Source: an uncultured Treponema sp.
GTDB lineage: Bacteria; Spirochaetota; Spirochaetia; Treponematales; Treponemataceae
Assembly: GCA_934718065.1 (NCBI GenBank)
Contig: CAKUZR010000003.1
Span: 124,001-188,000, forward strand
Length of the DNA: 64,000 nt
Direction of reading: 5' to 3'
In this document: piece by piece, positions 26,007-35,256 of the stretch
Numbering within the stretch: the first letter of the stretch is position 1
Layout: every line of letters begins with the position of its first letter
Notes under the pieces: generated by a model
Database searches by the model: none
Seen by the model: only the letters and a program-made list of their open reading frames with translations
What the model was told of the DNA's origin: nothing
Program-made: the position numbers and the translations under genes

Positions 26007-28865
26007 CTAATTGTCAGTTTTTACATTTTTTGCCTGCCGGCTCGCCGGATAAAGTTTTTTAAGCTGTTCCGCCGTTGCGTTCGCATCGGATTTCATTCCT
26101 GCCGCCAAAAAAGCGTCGTACGCGCCGTACATTGCGCCCGCTGAATTTTCATCTTTTCCGCAAATTCTGTAGAATTTTGCGGATTTCAAAAACATTTCCG
26201 CGCTCAGCTTGTTTTTGCGCTGACTTTTATACGCATTGCCAAGAATTTCCGCATTCTGGGCAATGTACAAACTTTCGGAACCGTTGAGATTGTTTTTTTC
26301 CTGGAGCGGCAAAATCTGCTCGGAAAGGAGGGTTGCCTCCAAAGTTGTGTCAGAATTTTCAGCGTACAAAAGCGCAAGCTCCGTTCCAAGTTTCCGGCCT
26401 TCCGGAGTGGAATTTCCGCCGGCGTTTTTGTATTCAGTTTCTTTTTGAACGACTGCCTCATTTTTTCCGGAAGCAAGTTTTTTCAGCTGCGCGGCAATTT
26501 CTGGAATTCCGTCAGCTTTTGCCTGAGAATTATATTTTTCCAGCAGGAAATTCGCATTTTCCAAAGCGTCTGAATATTTCCCTTCAACCCGGTAAAGTGA
26601 AACCATATTTTTCGCGGAATTATAAACGTATGTGCTTTCCGGGAATCTTTTTATCAAAGCCTGGTTCTGCAGAATCGCGCCGGAAGAATTTCCTGTTTTT
26701 TCCATGCAGTCCGCCGTGTAATACCATGCGGCTTCTGTAAATTTTCCGTTTTTGCATTTGTTTTTGTATTCTGAAAAACGCTCCAACGCCGCCTTAAAAT
26801 CCTGGATTCCGTAAAAAACTTCACCGCGACGGTAAAGGGCTTCCTCCGCAAGTTCTTTTCCTGGAAATTTATTGAAAACTTCCTGATATTTCTTGTCCGC
26901 TGAATCAAAATCCTTTTTCTTTTCGTAGATTTGCCCGAGCTGGTAAAGAGATTTCATTCCGAAATCAGTTTTTTTCTGCGAATACGGCGAAAGAATTTCA
27001 ACTGCGCGGTTGAATTCGCCTGAATCTGTAAGAATCTCTGCCAGCAAAAGCACAGAATCTTCCTTATTTTCCGTTGTTGCCGCGGATTCCACAGCTTTTT
27101 CAGCCATTTTTGCCGCGTCTGAATATTTTTCCATCTGAACAGCAGCGTTTGCCGCCGTCATCTGGGCGTTCCACAAAAGTTCGTGCGAAGGATACTGGCT
27201 CACAAAAGAATTCAAAATTCCGAACGCTTCATTCGTTTTTCCCTGCCTGTACTGGGAATAGCCCTGGTAAAACATCGCGTAAGAAATTTCCATCGCCTGG
27301 CCAGGATTTTTTTTGTCCGCGTTCTTTAAAAATTCAGCGAAACTTTTTTCCGCATACGGCCAGCTTCTTGTGTTGAACTGCGCAAGCCCAAGAATATATT
27401 TTCCTTCGTTCAAGCCGGATTTCGCCGCCTGAATCTGCGATTCCCTGAAACGGCCGGAAAGAATCAGCACTTTTGAATAATCAAGCCTTTCCTGCGGAGT
27501 GATTTTTCCTTCCAGCTCAAAATTCTGGTAAACGGAAGCCGCTTCCTTCAACTTCTGGCCATGGGCAAGCGAAAGCGCGTAAAGTCCGGATTTTAAAGGC
27601 TCCATCAGTTTTTCCGCGGATGAATAATCGCCGGTTTTAAAATCCGCAAGCGCAAGATAGAATTTCGTCCGCTCATTTTCCGGATTTCCGAGCGGCGCAT
27701 ATTTTTTAACATCGCTCCAGTTTTCGCTGTACGCTGAATATTTCGCCAGAAGACTGTTGTAGTCGCGCAGATATTTTGGATTTTCCATTTCAGCCTGAAT
27801 TTTCTGCGCTTCAGCAAGCTGATTTTTTGCTTTTTCCGCCGAATTTCTGGTTATATTTTTTCCAGCCGTGATTTCAGCGCGGTACATCGCAATAAATTCA
27901 AGAATTTCTGGCTCAGAATATTTTTCCGCCTCGTCAAAATATTCAGCGGCTTTTTTAAAATCGCCCTCAAAATAAGCGTCCGTTCCAAGCCTCGTCCAGA
28001 ATTCCGCAAGAAGAGCCGGAGAATCGCTCAAATTTTTCTGCGCTTCCTGAAGAACGCTTCCAGGCTCAAGCCCGACTTCTTTTTTATGTTCCGAGGAAAC
28101 TTTGTACGCTTTTTTCAACGCATTCGCCGCAAGAGATTTTTCCCCGCTTTTCAAAACTTCGCAATAATATTCGTAAGCCTGCCTGTAATTTTTCAACGCG
28201 CAGCAGGCATCGCCGGCATATTCCGTAAGCGCATAGAAAACAACGGAAGGAATTTGCCGCTTTTCAACTTTTGAATAAAGAGCGAGCGTTTTTTTTGCGT
28301 TTCCTGAATTATTGTACGAATCCGCGAGCTTTAAAAACGATGAATAATAATCCGATTCCGGGTAAAGAGCGCCGTTTTTCACAACGTACTCAAAATTTTC
28401 AGCTGCGTTCTTAAAATCTGAAGTTTTATAAAAAACCACGCCTGAATCAAAAATTGCCGCTGGAAAATATTTTCCTTTTCTGCCGGACAAAACGCAATAT
28501 TCGTGGTAAAGCCGCAGCGCCTCCGGATAATTTTTTTTATTGTCAAAAACTTTTGCAAGCCAGTATTTTGTTGATTTTTTCAATTCTGAGTCTGAATCAA
28601 GCTTTTCCGCGGCGCAAAGAGCGTCGTAGGCATCGTCAAAATTTCCAAGGCGCGCCAGACATTCACCTTTGAGCGCAAGAGCCGCCCCGATGTACGCTGA
28701 ATCAGGAAATTCCGCAGAAAGCCGCTCCGCATACTGAACCGCTCCAGGATAAAATCCGCTGTTGTAAGCTGAAGAAAGCTCGTTGAAAATAAAAACGTCC
28801 GTCTCCGATGAAAAAAAATCAAATGCAAAAAATGCCAGCAAAATAGATAGAAATAACTTTTTCAT
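26007..28865 (-). CDS. Exported TPR-repeat protein
   Basis: About 952 residues. Signal peptide MKKLFLSILLAFFAFDFFSSE. The rest is a solenoid of TPR or Sel1-like helix pairs, for example AVQYAERLSAEFPDSAYIGAALALKGECLARLG and ALRLYHEYCVLSGRKGKYFPAAIFDSGVVFYKTSDFKNAAENF in the first third, and QLGQIYEKKKDFDSADKKYQEVFNKFPGKELAEEALYRRGEVFY later. Such proteins usually act as periplasmic scaffolds, as in the Tol-Pal YbgF or BamD types. The start is set at ATG 28865, which fits the signal peptide and has a promoter with its -10 8 nt upstream. It is 40 nt upstream of the barrel gene, so TPR, barrel and ExbBD-TonB likely form one operon. Confidence 0.8.
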   Translation of the reverse strand: MKKLFLSILLAFFAFDFFSSETDVFIFNELSSAYNSGFYPGAVQYAERLSAEFPDSAYIGAALALKGECLARLGNFDDAYDALCAAEKLDSDSELKKSTKYWLAKVFDNKKNYPEALRLYHEYCVLSGRKGKYFPAAIFDSGVVFYKTSDFKNAAENFEYVVKNGALYPESDYYSSFLKLADSYNNSGNAKKTLALYSKVEKRQIPSVVFYALTEYAGDACCALKNYRQAYEYYCEVLKSGEKSLAANALKKAYKVSSEHKKEVGLEPGSVLQEAQKNLSDSPALLAEFWTRLGTDAYFEGDFKKAAEYFDEAEKYSEPEILEFIAMYRAEITAGKNITRNSAEKAKNQLAEAQKIQAEMENPKYLRDYNSLLAKYSAYSENWSDVKKYAPLGNPENERTKFYLALADFKTGDYSSAEKLMEPLKSGLYALSLAHGQKLKEAASVYQNFELEGKITPQERLDYSKVLILSGRFRESQIQAAKSGLNEGKYILGLAQFNTRSWPYAEKSFAEFLKNADKKNPGQAMEISYAMFYQGYSQYRQGKTNEAFGILNSFVSQYPSHELLWNAQMTAANAAVQMEKYSDAAKMAEKAVESAATTENKEDSVLLLAEILTDSGEFNRAVEILSPYSQKKTDFGMKSLYQLGQIYEKKKDFDSADKKYQEVFNKFPGKELAEEALYRRGEVFYGIQDFKAALERFSEYKNKCKNGKFTEAAWYYTADCMEKTGNSSGAILQNQALIKRFPESTYVYNSAKNMVSLYRVEGKYSDALENANFLLEKYNSQAKADGIPEIAAQLKKLASGKNEAVVQKETEYKNAGGNSTPEGRKLGTELALLYAENSDTTLEATLLSEQILPLQEKNNLNGSESLYIAQNAEILGNAYKSQRKNKLSAEMFLKSAKFYRICGKDENSAGAMYGAYDAFLAAGMKSDANATAEQLKKLYPASRQAKNVKTDN

Positions 28866-28873
28866 ATTATTAA

Positions 28874-28902
28874 ATAATAGTTTAGAAAATACCAAAAGTC
28901 TA
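28874..28902 (-). promoter_or_regulatory. Promoter of the TPR/ExbBD-TonB block, leaderless type
   Basis: On the minus strand TAGACT (28902-28897), 17 nt and TATTAT (28879-28874) are followed by 8 nt and ATG 28865. There is no SD. Confidence 0.6.
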
Positions 28903-28913
28903 TGCAGGAAAAA

Positions 28914-30269
28914 TCAGTCCGCCGGATGGAATTCGTCCGCCGCGTGAATTTTTACAAGAGAAACCGAATCCAGGCAGTAACGGCTGAAAAATTCCTCGAA
29001 CGACATCTGCGCTCCGTCCTTGAAAACCGCGCATTTAAATCTTTTCTGGCTGTCGAAATACGGAAAAAATGCGCAGCACTCGTTGAAAATCTTTACTTCC
29101 GGAGTTCTTCTGTCCGTTTCGCGGATTGCCCCGAAATAAAAAATCTGCGGATTTTCAGCGGCCAGAACGTAAAGAAGCGGCTTCAACATTCTTACGGAAT
29201 AGCCGTTGTTTTCAATATAACCCGAAGAGTTCACAATTCCTTTGTCCGTAAGCTCTGCACAGAACGGCTCGACTGTGACATCAACGCCGGAATCCCTGTA
29301 AAAATAGTTTCTTCCGGAACGAACAGAAACCACGCCGCTTGCAACATTGCGAATCCAGTCCAAAGAAAAAGAAACCGCATACTTTTCGCTAAGAATTCCT
29401 TGAAATCCAGTCTCCTTGTATTCAACTGTAGGCTCCAGAAGCGGCTCCCGTTTCAGGCGGGCTCCAGCGAGCGGCTCAAGAATTCCGTCCGCAATCCATT
29501 TTAAATATCCTGCCCCGGAAACTGAAATTTTTCCTTCTTCCGAAGAATCGATTTTCCTGGCTTTTCCTGTTGAAATGTAAACCGGCTCGCCGTTGTAGTC
29601 ATACATTGCGTCTTCTGAAAAAATTATATCCGTGCTTTTTTCCTGAAGGACTGTCGCCATCTGCTTGACCGCATGATAGTCGTCCGGCTGAATTCGCATA
29701 TAACGCCACGGAAGGGAATTCTGCGTCCAGCGGACAATCTGCTCAAATGATGAAGTGTAAAACCGCTCAAACGGAAGTCCCGTGGGAACGCCTTTTGCCG
29801 CATAGCAGCCAAAAATCAGATAATCACAGTAAGCTGTGCGCCCGTAAGGCAGAAACTGAACAAAAACTTCGCTGTCCGCGGAAAAATAATATCGTATTCT
29901 GAGCGGCTTTCCAGATTTCTTGTCGCGGACCAAAATCCAGCCGCCAGGCGCATCTCCAGGATAAATATCCTGAACTTCAGTTGTTTTTCCCTTGTCAGAA
30001 TAAACGTCAACTTCAATTCTTGCATAAGGAGCGACAAAAATATTGAACGAATCTTCAGTTTCTTCAAGGCGAATCTGAAATTTCTGCCCGACGCTGTTCG
30101 TTCTGATTTCCGGCCGGTTCATACGGACATTCTGCAGAGGAGCTTCAAACCAAGTTTCAACCAGATCCTTTCTGATTTCTGATGAATCCGGGACGCCAAA
30201 ACTGTTGTAAAGCGCAAAAACCGGAAGAACGGCAACGCTCAGCAAAATCCCAAGAATCAGTTTTTTCAT
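28914..30269 (-). CDS. Exported protein of unknown function
   Basis: 451 residues with a cleavable signal (MKKLILGILLSVAVLPVFA, then LYNSFG). The mature part is mixed alpha/beta with many aromatic residues. Recognisable blocks are RIEVDVYSDKG, DAPGGWILVRDKKSGKPLRIRYYF and CDYLIFGCYAAKGVPTGLPFERFY. I do not recognise a family. It looks like a conserved periplasmic or surface protein of spirochaetes. CGGAGA precedes the ATG. It begins 29 nt after the big activase gene and ends just before the TPR promoter. Confidence 0.65.
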   Translation of the reverse strand: MKKLILGILLSVAVLPVFALYNSFGVPDSSEIRKDLVETWFEAPLQNVRMNRPEIRTNSVGQKFQIRLEETEDSFNIFVAPYARIEVDVYSDKGKTTEVQDIYPGDAPGGWILVRDKKSGKPLRIRYYFSADSEVFVQFLPYGRTAYCDYLIFGCYAAKGVPTGLPFERFYTSSFEQIVRWTQNSLPWRYMRIQPDDYHAVKQMATVLQEKSTDIIFSEDAMYDYNGEPVYISTGKARKIDSSEEGKISVSGAGYLKWIADGILEPLAGARLKREPLLEPTVEYKETGFQGILSEKYAVSFSLDWIRNVASGVVSVRSGRNYFYRDSGVDVTVEPFCAELTDKGIVNSSGYIENNGYSVRMLKPLLYVLAAENPQIFYFGAIRETDRRTPEVKIFNECCAFFPYFDSQKRFKCAVFKDGAQMSFEEFFSRYCLDSVSLVKIHAADEFHPAD

Positions 30270-30298
30270 ATTATCTCCGTAATTTCCGCCAGAAAATC

Positions 30299-33200
30299 TT
30301 AATCTTCGCTTTTCATCACAATTTCAGAGACAGTTTCAACGTCTGCTCTTTCCAAAGGCACTTCCGCGCTGCTTACAGGCTCTGTGTCGGTGAAAGTTCC
30401 TGCGCCTTCCGCAAGTTTCACAACCGGCCGGGTTTTTGTTCCGTCCGGATTCACAATAACTCCGTCATCGTTTTCATCAGGATGTCTTCCAGCAGGAGCA
30501 TTTGAAAGCAGAAGCTTAAGTCGGTTCAGCTGGTTTACTTCAGAAGAGCCCGGATCGTAGTCAATTGCCGAAATATTTGCGCCAGGGAATCTTCTGCGCA
30601 GCTCTTTTATCATTCCTTTTCCAGTAACGTGGTTCGGGAGGCACGCAAAAGGCTGGACGCACGCAATGCTCGGAGCGCCCGAATGAATCAGCTCGACCAT
30701 TTCAGCTGTAAGGAACCAGCCTTCACCAGTGATATTTCCAAGCTGGACAATATCGTCAACGCCTTTCATAAGGTCATAAATTGAACTTGGCGGATCAAAG
30801 CGGCGGCTTTCACGCAGATATTTTTTCATCTTGCCGCGGTAAAGCTCCAGGAACCAAACCAGAAGCTTCGCGTTGCGCTCGGTCTTTTTAGGGAACGCAA
30901 GCTGCTCGTGGCGGAAAATGCCGGTCGAGAACGTATAAAAGAAGAAATCCGTCAGATCCGGCATTACACATTCCGCGCCTTCCCGCTCGATTGTTTCAAC
31001 AATATTATTGTTCGCAGTCGGGTGGAATTTCACAAGAATTTCGCCGACAACACCAACCCTCGGCTTTTTTATTGGTTTCAAAGGAAGATTGTCAAATTCC
31101 TTCACTATATTTTTGAGCATTTTGTGGTAGCCATGAACTGAAAGCGACTGAACCTGCTTTTCCGCGTAGGCAGACCATTTTTCATACAAGGCATTCGCGC
31201 TTCCAGGAACTGCCTCGTAAGGACGAGTTCTATAAAGCACGCGCATCAAAAGGTCGCCTGTAAGAATTGCCATCAGAAGCCTGTGAAGCAACGTTGGCGT
31301 TACCTTGAAGCCTGGATTTGTCTCAAAAGCCTGTGCGCTCAGCGAAATTACAGGAATGTGTCCCCAGCCGGCATCGTTCAGCGCGCGGCGGATAAATCCA
31401 ATATAATTTGTAGCGCGGCAGCCGCCTCCAGTCTGGGTGATAATCAGAGAAACATGGTTCAAATCGTATTTTCCAGACTCAAGCGCGGAAATCATCTGGC
31501 CAGCAACCAAAATCGAAGGATAGCAGGCATCGTTGTTCACGTATTTCAAGCCGGCTTCAACAGCTTTTGGATCAACTGCGTCAAGAACAACAAAATTGTA
31601 GCCTTCAGCCTGGAACGCTTTCTGCAGAATCCTGAAATGAATCGGCGACATCTGAGGTCCGATAATTGTGTGCGTGTATTTCATTTCCTTTGTGAAAACC
31701 TGCCGCTGGTACGCTGAAGAACGTTTCGGCGGCAATTTTCTGTGGTGCCGCTGGCGCTCCTTTACAGCCGCAATCAGCGAGCGGATTCTGATTCTAACCG
31801 CGCCAAGATTTGAGCCTTCATCAATTTTTATGAGCGTGTACATGCGGTTTTTCGCGCGAAGAATTTCATCAACCTGGTCAGCGGTAACCGCGTCAAGACC
31901 GCATCCGAACGAAGTAAGCTGAACCAGCTCCAAATCAGGCATTTCGCTTACAAACGAAGCGGCACGGTACAAACGGTTGTGGTAAACCCACTGGTCAATA
32001 ATCCGCAGCGGGCGTTCAATTGAGCCAAGATGCGCCACAGAATCTTCCGTGAAAACAGCAAGCCCAAGCGCATTTATCATTTCTGGAATTCCGTGGTTTA
32101 TTTCCGGATCAAGATGATATGGACGGCCTGCAAGAACAATTCCGTTTCCGCCGGCACGAATCATCTGCTCAAGAGCTTCTTCACCGGCCTGCTGGCAGTC
32201 CTGGCGGTATTTTTCCTGCTCTTTCCAGGCCGCATCAACTGCATCCCGGATATTTTTTTCCGTCAAAGAAGGAAATTTCGGCAGAAGCTCCTCGCAAAGC
32301 CGTTCTTTCAGGCGCGGCTTGTCATAAATCGGAAGGAACGGATCCATATATGTAATAGAAGAATCCTGGCGAAGCTCGTCAATGTTGTTGCGCAAAACTT
32401 CCGGATAACTTGTAACAATCGGACAGTTGTAGTGGTTTCCTGCGCCGGAATCCTCCTGCTTTTCGTAAGGAGCACAAGGATAGAAAATAAATTTCACTCC
32501 GCGCTGAAGAAGAGAAACAAGATGGCCGTGGCTTATTTTTCCAGGGTAGCAAACTGATTCTGAAGGAATCGTTTCAATTCCCTTTTCGTAGACTTTTTTT
32601 GAAGAACGCTGGGAAAGCACAACGCGGAATCCAAGTTTTGTGAAGAACGTGAACCACAGCGGATAATTTTCATACATATTCAGGACGCGCGGAAGACCGA
32701 CATCGCCCATAGGAGCTTCCTCCGGCTTAAGCGGAACGTAGCCGAAAAGACGCTTGTATTTCCATTCAAAAAGATTCGGCATTTTTTCGCCGACATCCTC
32801 AACTTTTGTGTTCTTTTTGTTCGACGCGTCGATTACGTTTCCTTCAACTTCAAGTCCGCGCTCACAGCGGTTTCCTGTGATGAAAGTTCTGGTTTCGGTT
32901 CCGGTTGAAAATTTATTTATTGTAAGAAGACAATTGTTCTGGCATTTTCCGCAGCGGCGAAGCTCCAGGTCAACGTGGAATTTTTCAAGCTCATCATAAG
33001 AAGCAATTGTCGAATGAAGCTCATGGCGCGGCGTTCCAGGCTCTTCACCTGGCTTTGGAGCGGTAAGGTCAACCCACTGGTCATAAGCGATAAGCGCAGA
33101 GCCGTAGGCACCCATAAGGCCAGCAACATCCGGGCGGAAAACCTCGACTCCGGCAATTTTTTCAAACGCGCGGAGAATCGCATCATTAAAGAAAGTTCCT

Positions 33201-34888
33201 CCCTGAACAACAACTTTTGTTCCAATGTCGCTTGCCTTGCGGAGTTTTATTACTTTGAACAACGCATTTTTTATTACAGAATAAGAAAGTCCGGCCGCAA
33301 TATCCGCAACTGAAGCGCCTTCTTTCTGCGCCTGTTTTACGCGGCTGTTCATAAAAACTGTGCAGCGCGAGCCCAAATCAACAGGTTTTTCAGCCATAAG
33401 AGCGATTTTTCCAAACTCTTTGACATCCATTCCCATTGTGTTCGCAAAATTGTCAAGGAAAGAGCCGCATCCGGCAGAGCAAGCCTCGTTCAACTGAATT
33501 GAAGTGATTGCCCCGTCCTTCATGCGGAGACATTTCATATCCTGGCCGCCGATATCCAGAAGGAATTCAACGCCCGGAACAAAGAAATCCGCCGCCCTGA
33601 AATGCGCAATCGTTTCAACTTCGCCAGAATCAACGCCGAACGCGGCCTGAAACAACGCCTCGCCGTATCCGGTTGAAACAGCGCGCGCGATGTAGACATC
33701 TTCCGGAAGCTTCTTGTAAAGCTCCTTAAGCATTTTCACCGCAAGCTCAACAGGATTCCCCATGTTGTGCGAATAAAAATCCCAGATGATTTCACCTTTC
33801 TGGTTTATAAGAACAGCTTTTGTGGTTGTAGAACCCGAGTCAAGGCCAAGGAAAACCGGTCCGTGCGCATCCGCAAGGCTTCCGCGCATAGCTTTTTCCT
33901 CTGAATGACGCTTCCGGAATTCTTCCAGCTCGTTCGCATTTGTAAAAAGAGGCTCAAGACGCTGAACTTCGCTAAGCTCCGCGCCCACAAGATTGTTCAG
34001 GCTGGCTCTGAATTCTTTCACGGTTGGAAAATGGAAATCCGAAGCCCCGTCGCCGTCAAACTTTCTTTCCGCGCTGAAAGCACATCCAGCCGCAACAAAA
34101 AGCTGAGAGTCATCCGGAACGATTATCTCGTCATCCTTCAATTTTAAAGTGTCAATAAAACGCTGCCTGAGCTGATCCATAAAATGAAGCGGACCGCCCA
34201 GAAACGCAACATGGCCGCGGATTGGTTTTCCGCAGGCAAGCCCTGAAATTGTCTGGTTCACAACTGCCTGGTAAATTGAAGCCGCAATGTCTTCCCGGCG
34301 CGCGCCTTCGTTTATAAGCGGCTGAATATCAGTTTTTGCAAAAACTCCGCATCTTGCGGCAATCGGATAAATTGTCTTGAATCCTTTGGCAAGCTCGTTC
34401 AGGCCGGCAGCATCAGTTTCAAGCAGAGCCGCCATCTGGTCGATGAAAGCTCCAGTTCCGCCGGCGCAAGTTCCGTTCATGCGCTGCTCAACGCCGCCTG
34501 TGAAATATGTAATTTTAGCGTCTTCACCGCCAAGCTCAATTACAACATCTGTCTGAGGAATAATTTTTTTAACAGCAGTGGTAGCGGCAACAACTTCCTG
34601 GATAAAAGGAACGTTCAGCCACTGGGAAACCGACAGCCCGCCCGAACCAGTAACTTTTACAGTCAGAGGCTGGTCTTCTCCAAGAGGGAACTGGCTTGCC
34701 GCCTTGTCAAACGCCTGGGTAACCACGGAAATAATTGTGTTCTGGATGTCCGCGCGGTGACGCTGGTAATCGCCGTAAATCAGTTTGTCGTTGTCATCAA
34801 TGATTGCAATTTTTACTGTTGTTGAGCCAATATCAATTCCAATTCTGATAGGAAGAATCTCACCTTCTGTCTTAGTTGTTTTTTCCAT
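30299..34888 (-). CDS. Very large acyl-CoA dehydratase activase-type protein (two BcrAD/BadFG ATPase domains plus DUF2229/HgdB-like region)
   Basis: About 1,529 residues. Two ASKHA ATPase domains occur in tandem: the first starts RIGIDIGSTTVKIAI near residue 15, the second starts FLGLDSGSTTTKAVLINQ near 345. Each has the GGQDMKCL/GGEDAKITYF motif and a conserved Cys (GTCAGGTGAF and EACSAGCGSFLDNF) that in the family bridges a [4Fe-4S] cluster. Then come RRCGKCQNNCLLTINKF and a long C-terminal region with GRPYHLDPEINHGIPEMI and TQTGGGCRATNYIGFIRRAL, as in DUF2229/HgdB-like proteins. Activators of 2-hydroxyacyl-CoA dehydratases donate electrons using ATP. The dehydratase partner is not visible here. 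The start at ATG 34888 leaves out a 23-residue upstream extension. Confidence 0.88.
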   Translation of the reverse strand: MEKTTKTEGEILPIRIGIDIGSTTVKIAIIDDNDKLIYGDYQRHRADIQNTIISVVTQAFDKAASQFPLGEDQPLTVKVTGSGGLSVSQWLNVPFIQEVVAATTAVKKIIPQTDVVIELGGEDAKITYFTGGVEQRMNGTCAGGTGAFIDQMAALLETDAAGLNELAKGFKTIYPIAARCGVFAKTDIQPLINEGARREDIAASIYQAVVNQTISGLACGKPIRGHVAFLGGPLHFMDQLRQRFIDTLKLKDDEIIVPDDSQLFVAAGCAFSAERKFDGDGASDFHFPTVKEFRASLNNLVGAELSEVQRLEPLFTNANELEEFRKRHSEEKAMRGSLADAHGPVFLGLDSGSTTTKAVLINQKGEIIWDFYSHNMGNPVELAVKMLKELYKKLPEDVYIARAVSTGYGEALFQAAFGVDSGEVETIAHFRAADFFVPGVEFLLDIGGQDMKCLRMKDGAITSIQLNEACSAGCGSFLDNFANTMGMDVKEFGKIALMAEKPVDLGSRCTVFMNSRVKQAQKEGASVADIAAGLSYSVIKNALFKVIKLRKASDIGTKVVVQGGTFFNDAILRAFEKIAGVEVFRPDVAGLMGAYGSALIAYDQWVDLTAPKPGEEPGTPRHELHSTIASYDELEKFHVDLELRRCGKCQNNCLLTINKFSTGTETRTFITGNRCERGLEVEGNVIDASNKKNTKVEDVGEKMPNLFEWKYKRLFGYVPLKPEEAPMGDVGLPRVLNMYENYPLWFTFFTKLGFRVVLSQRSSKKVYEKGIETIPSESVCYPGKISHGHLVSLLQRGVKFIFYPCAPYEKQEDSGAGNHYNCPIVTSYPEVLRNNIDELRQDSSITYMDPFLPIYDKPRLKERLCEELLPKFPSLTEKNIRDAVDAAWKEQEKYRQDCQQAGEEALEQMIRAGGNGIVLAGRPYHLDPEINHGIPEMINALGLAVFTEDSVAHLGSIERPLRIIDQWVYHNRLYRAASFVSEMPDLELVQLTSFGCGLDAVTADQVDEILRAKNRMYTLIKIDEGSNLGAVRIRIRSLIAAVKERQRHHRKLPPKRSSAYQRQVFTKEMKYTHTIIGPQMSPIHFRILQKAFQAEGYNFVVLDAVDPKAVEAGLKYVNNDACYPSILVAGQMISALESGKYDLNHVSLIITQTGGGCRATNYIGFIRRALNDAGWGHIPVISLSAQAFETNPGFKVTPTLLHRLLMAILTGDLLMRVLYRTRPYEAVPGSANALYEKWSAYAEKQVQSLSVHGYHKMLKNIVKEFDNLPLKPIKKPRVGVVGEILVKFHPTANNNIVETIEREGAECVMPDLTDFFFYTFSTGIFRHEQLAFPKKTERNAKLLVWFLELYRGKMKKYLRESRRFDPPSSIYDLMKGVDDIVQLGNITGEGWFLTAEMVELIHSGAPSIACVQPFACLPNHVTGKGMIKELRRRFPGANISAIDYDPGSSEVNQLNRLKLLLSNAPAGRHPDENDDGVIVNPDGTKTRPVVKLAEGAGTFTDTEPVSSAEVPLERADVETVSEIVMKSED

Positions 34889-34996
34889 TAAATCATTCAC
34901 CCTATTTTTATAAATAAAAGCCAATATATCTAATAAAATATAAACGTGAAAAAACAAATTTGCAATGATTATATAACCTTAATTTCAACTAAATAA

Positions 34997-35195
34997 CCAG
35001 AATGTCGAGTTTTTTTATAAATTCTGAAAGAACGCTTCCGGCATATTTCCAGTTTGCTCCAGATGGATTTGGCTCGCGCTCCGCTTGTATTGATTCGGGT
35101 GCTCCGCACCTTAACTGGTTCAATCGCCAAAAATCTTCACAAACTGTAAATCTGCCTGCGCTTTTATTTTTTTCGCAAAAAACTCGAAATTCAGG
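34997..35195 (+). repeat. TIR element, copy B (199 bp)
   Basis: The left end CCAGAATGTCGAGTTTTTT and right end AAAAAACTCGAAATTCAGG are an imperfect terminal inverted repeat. The core agrees with copy A in the same orientation (CGGCATATTTCCAGT, GATGGATTTGGCTCGCGCT, GGTGCTCCGCACC and AATCGCCAAAAATCTTCAC). It lies just upstream of the murJ promoter. The reading frame of murJ can be extended through it, which is why automatic start prediction could be misled here. Confidence 0.85.
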
Positions 35196-35220
35196 ATATA
35201 TACTTGAATTTCAACTTTCA

Positions 35221-35249
35221 TTGAATAAAAACATCAACTTAGATAATAT
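35221..35249 (+). promoter_or_regulatory. murJ promoter, leaderless type
   Basis: TTGAAT (35221-35226), 17 nt and TAATAT (35244-35249) lie 7 nt before ATG 35257. Another ATG at 35251 falls too close to the -10. Confidence 0.6.
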
Positions 35250-35256
35250 TATGCAA

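Noticed and set aside
35002..35256. N-terminal extension of MurJ by 85 residues
   Set aside because: The frame is open only because it runs through repeat copy B. MurJ homology starts at residue 1 of the 35257 start, where a promoter also points.
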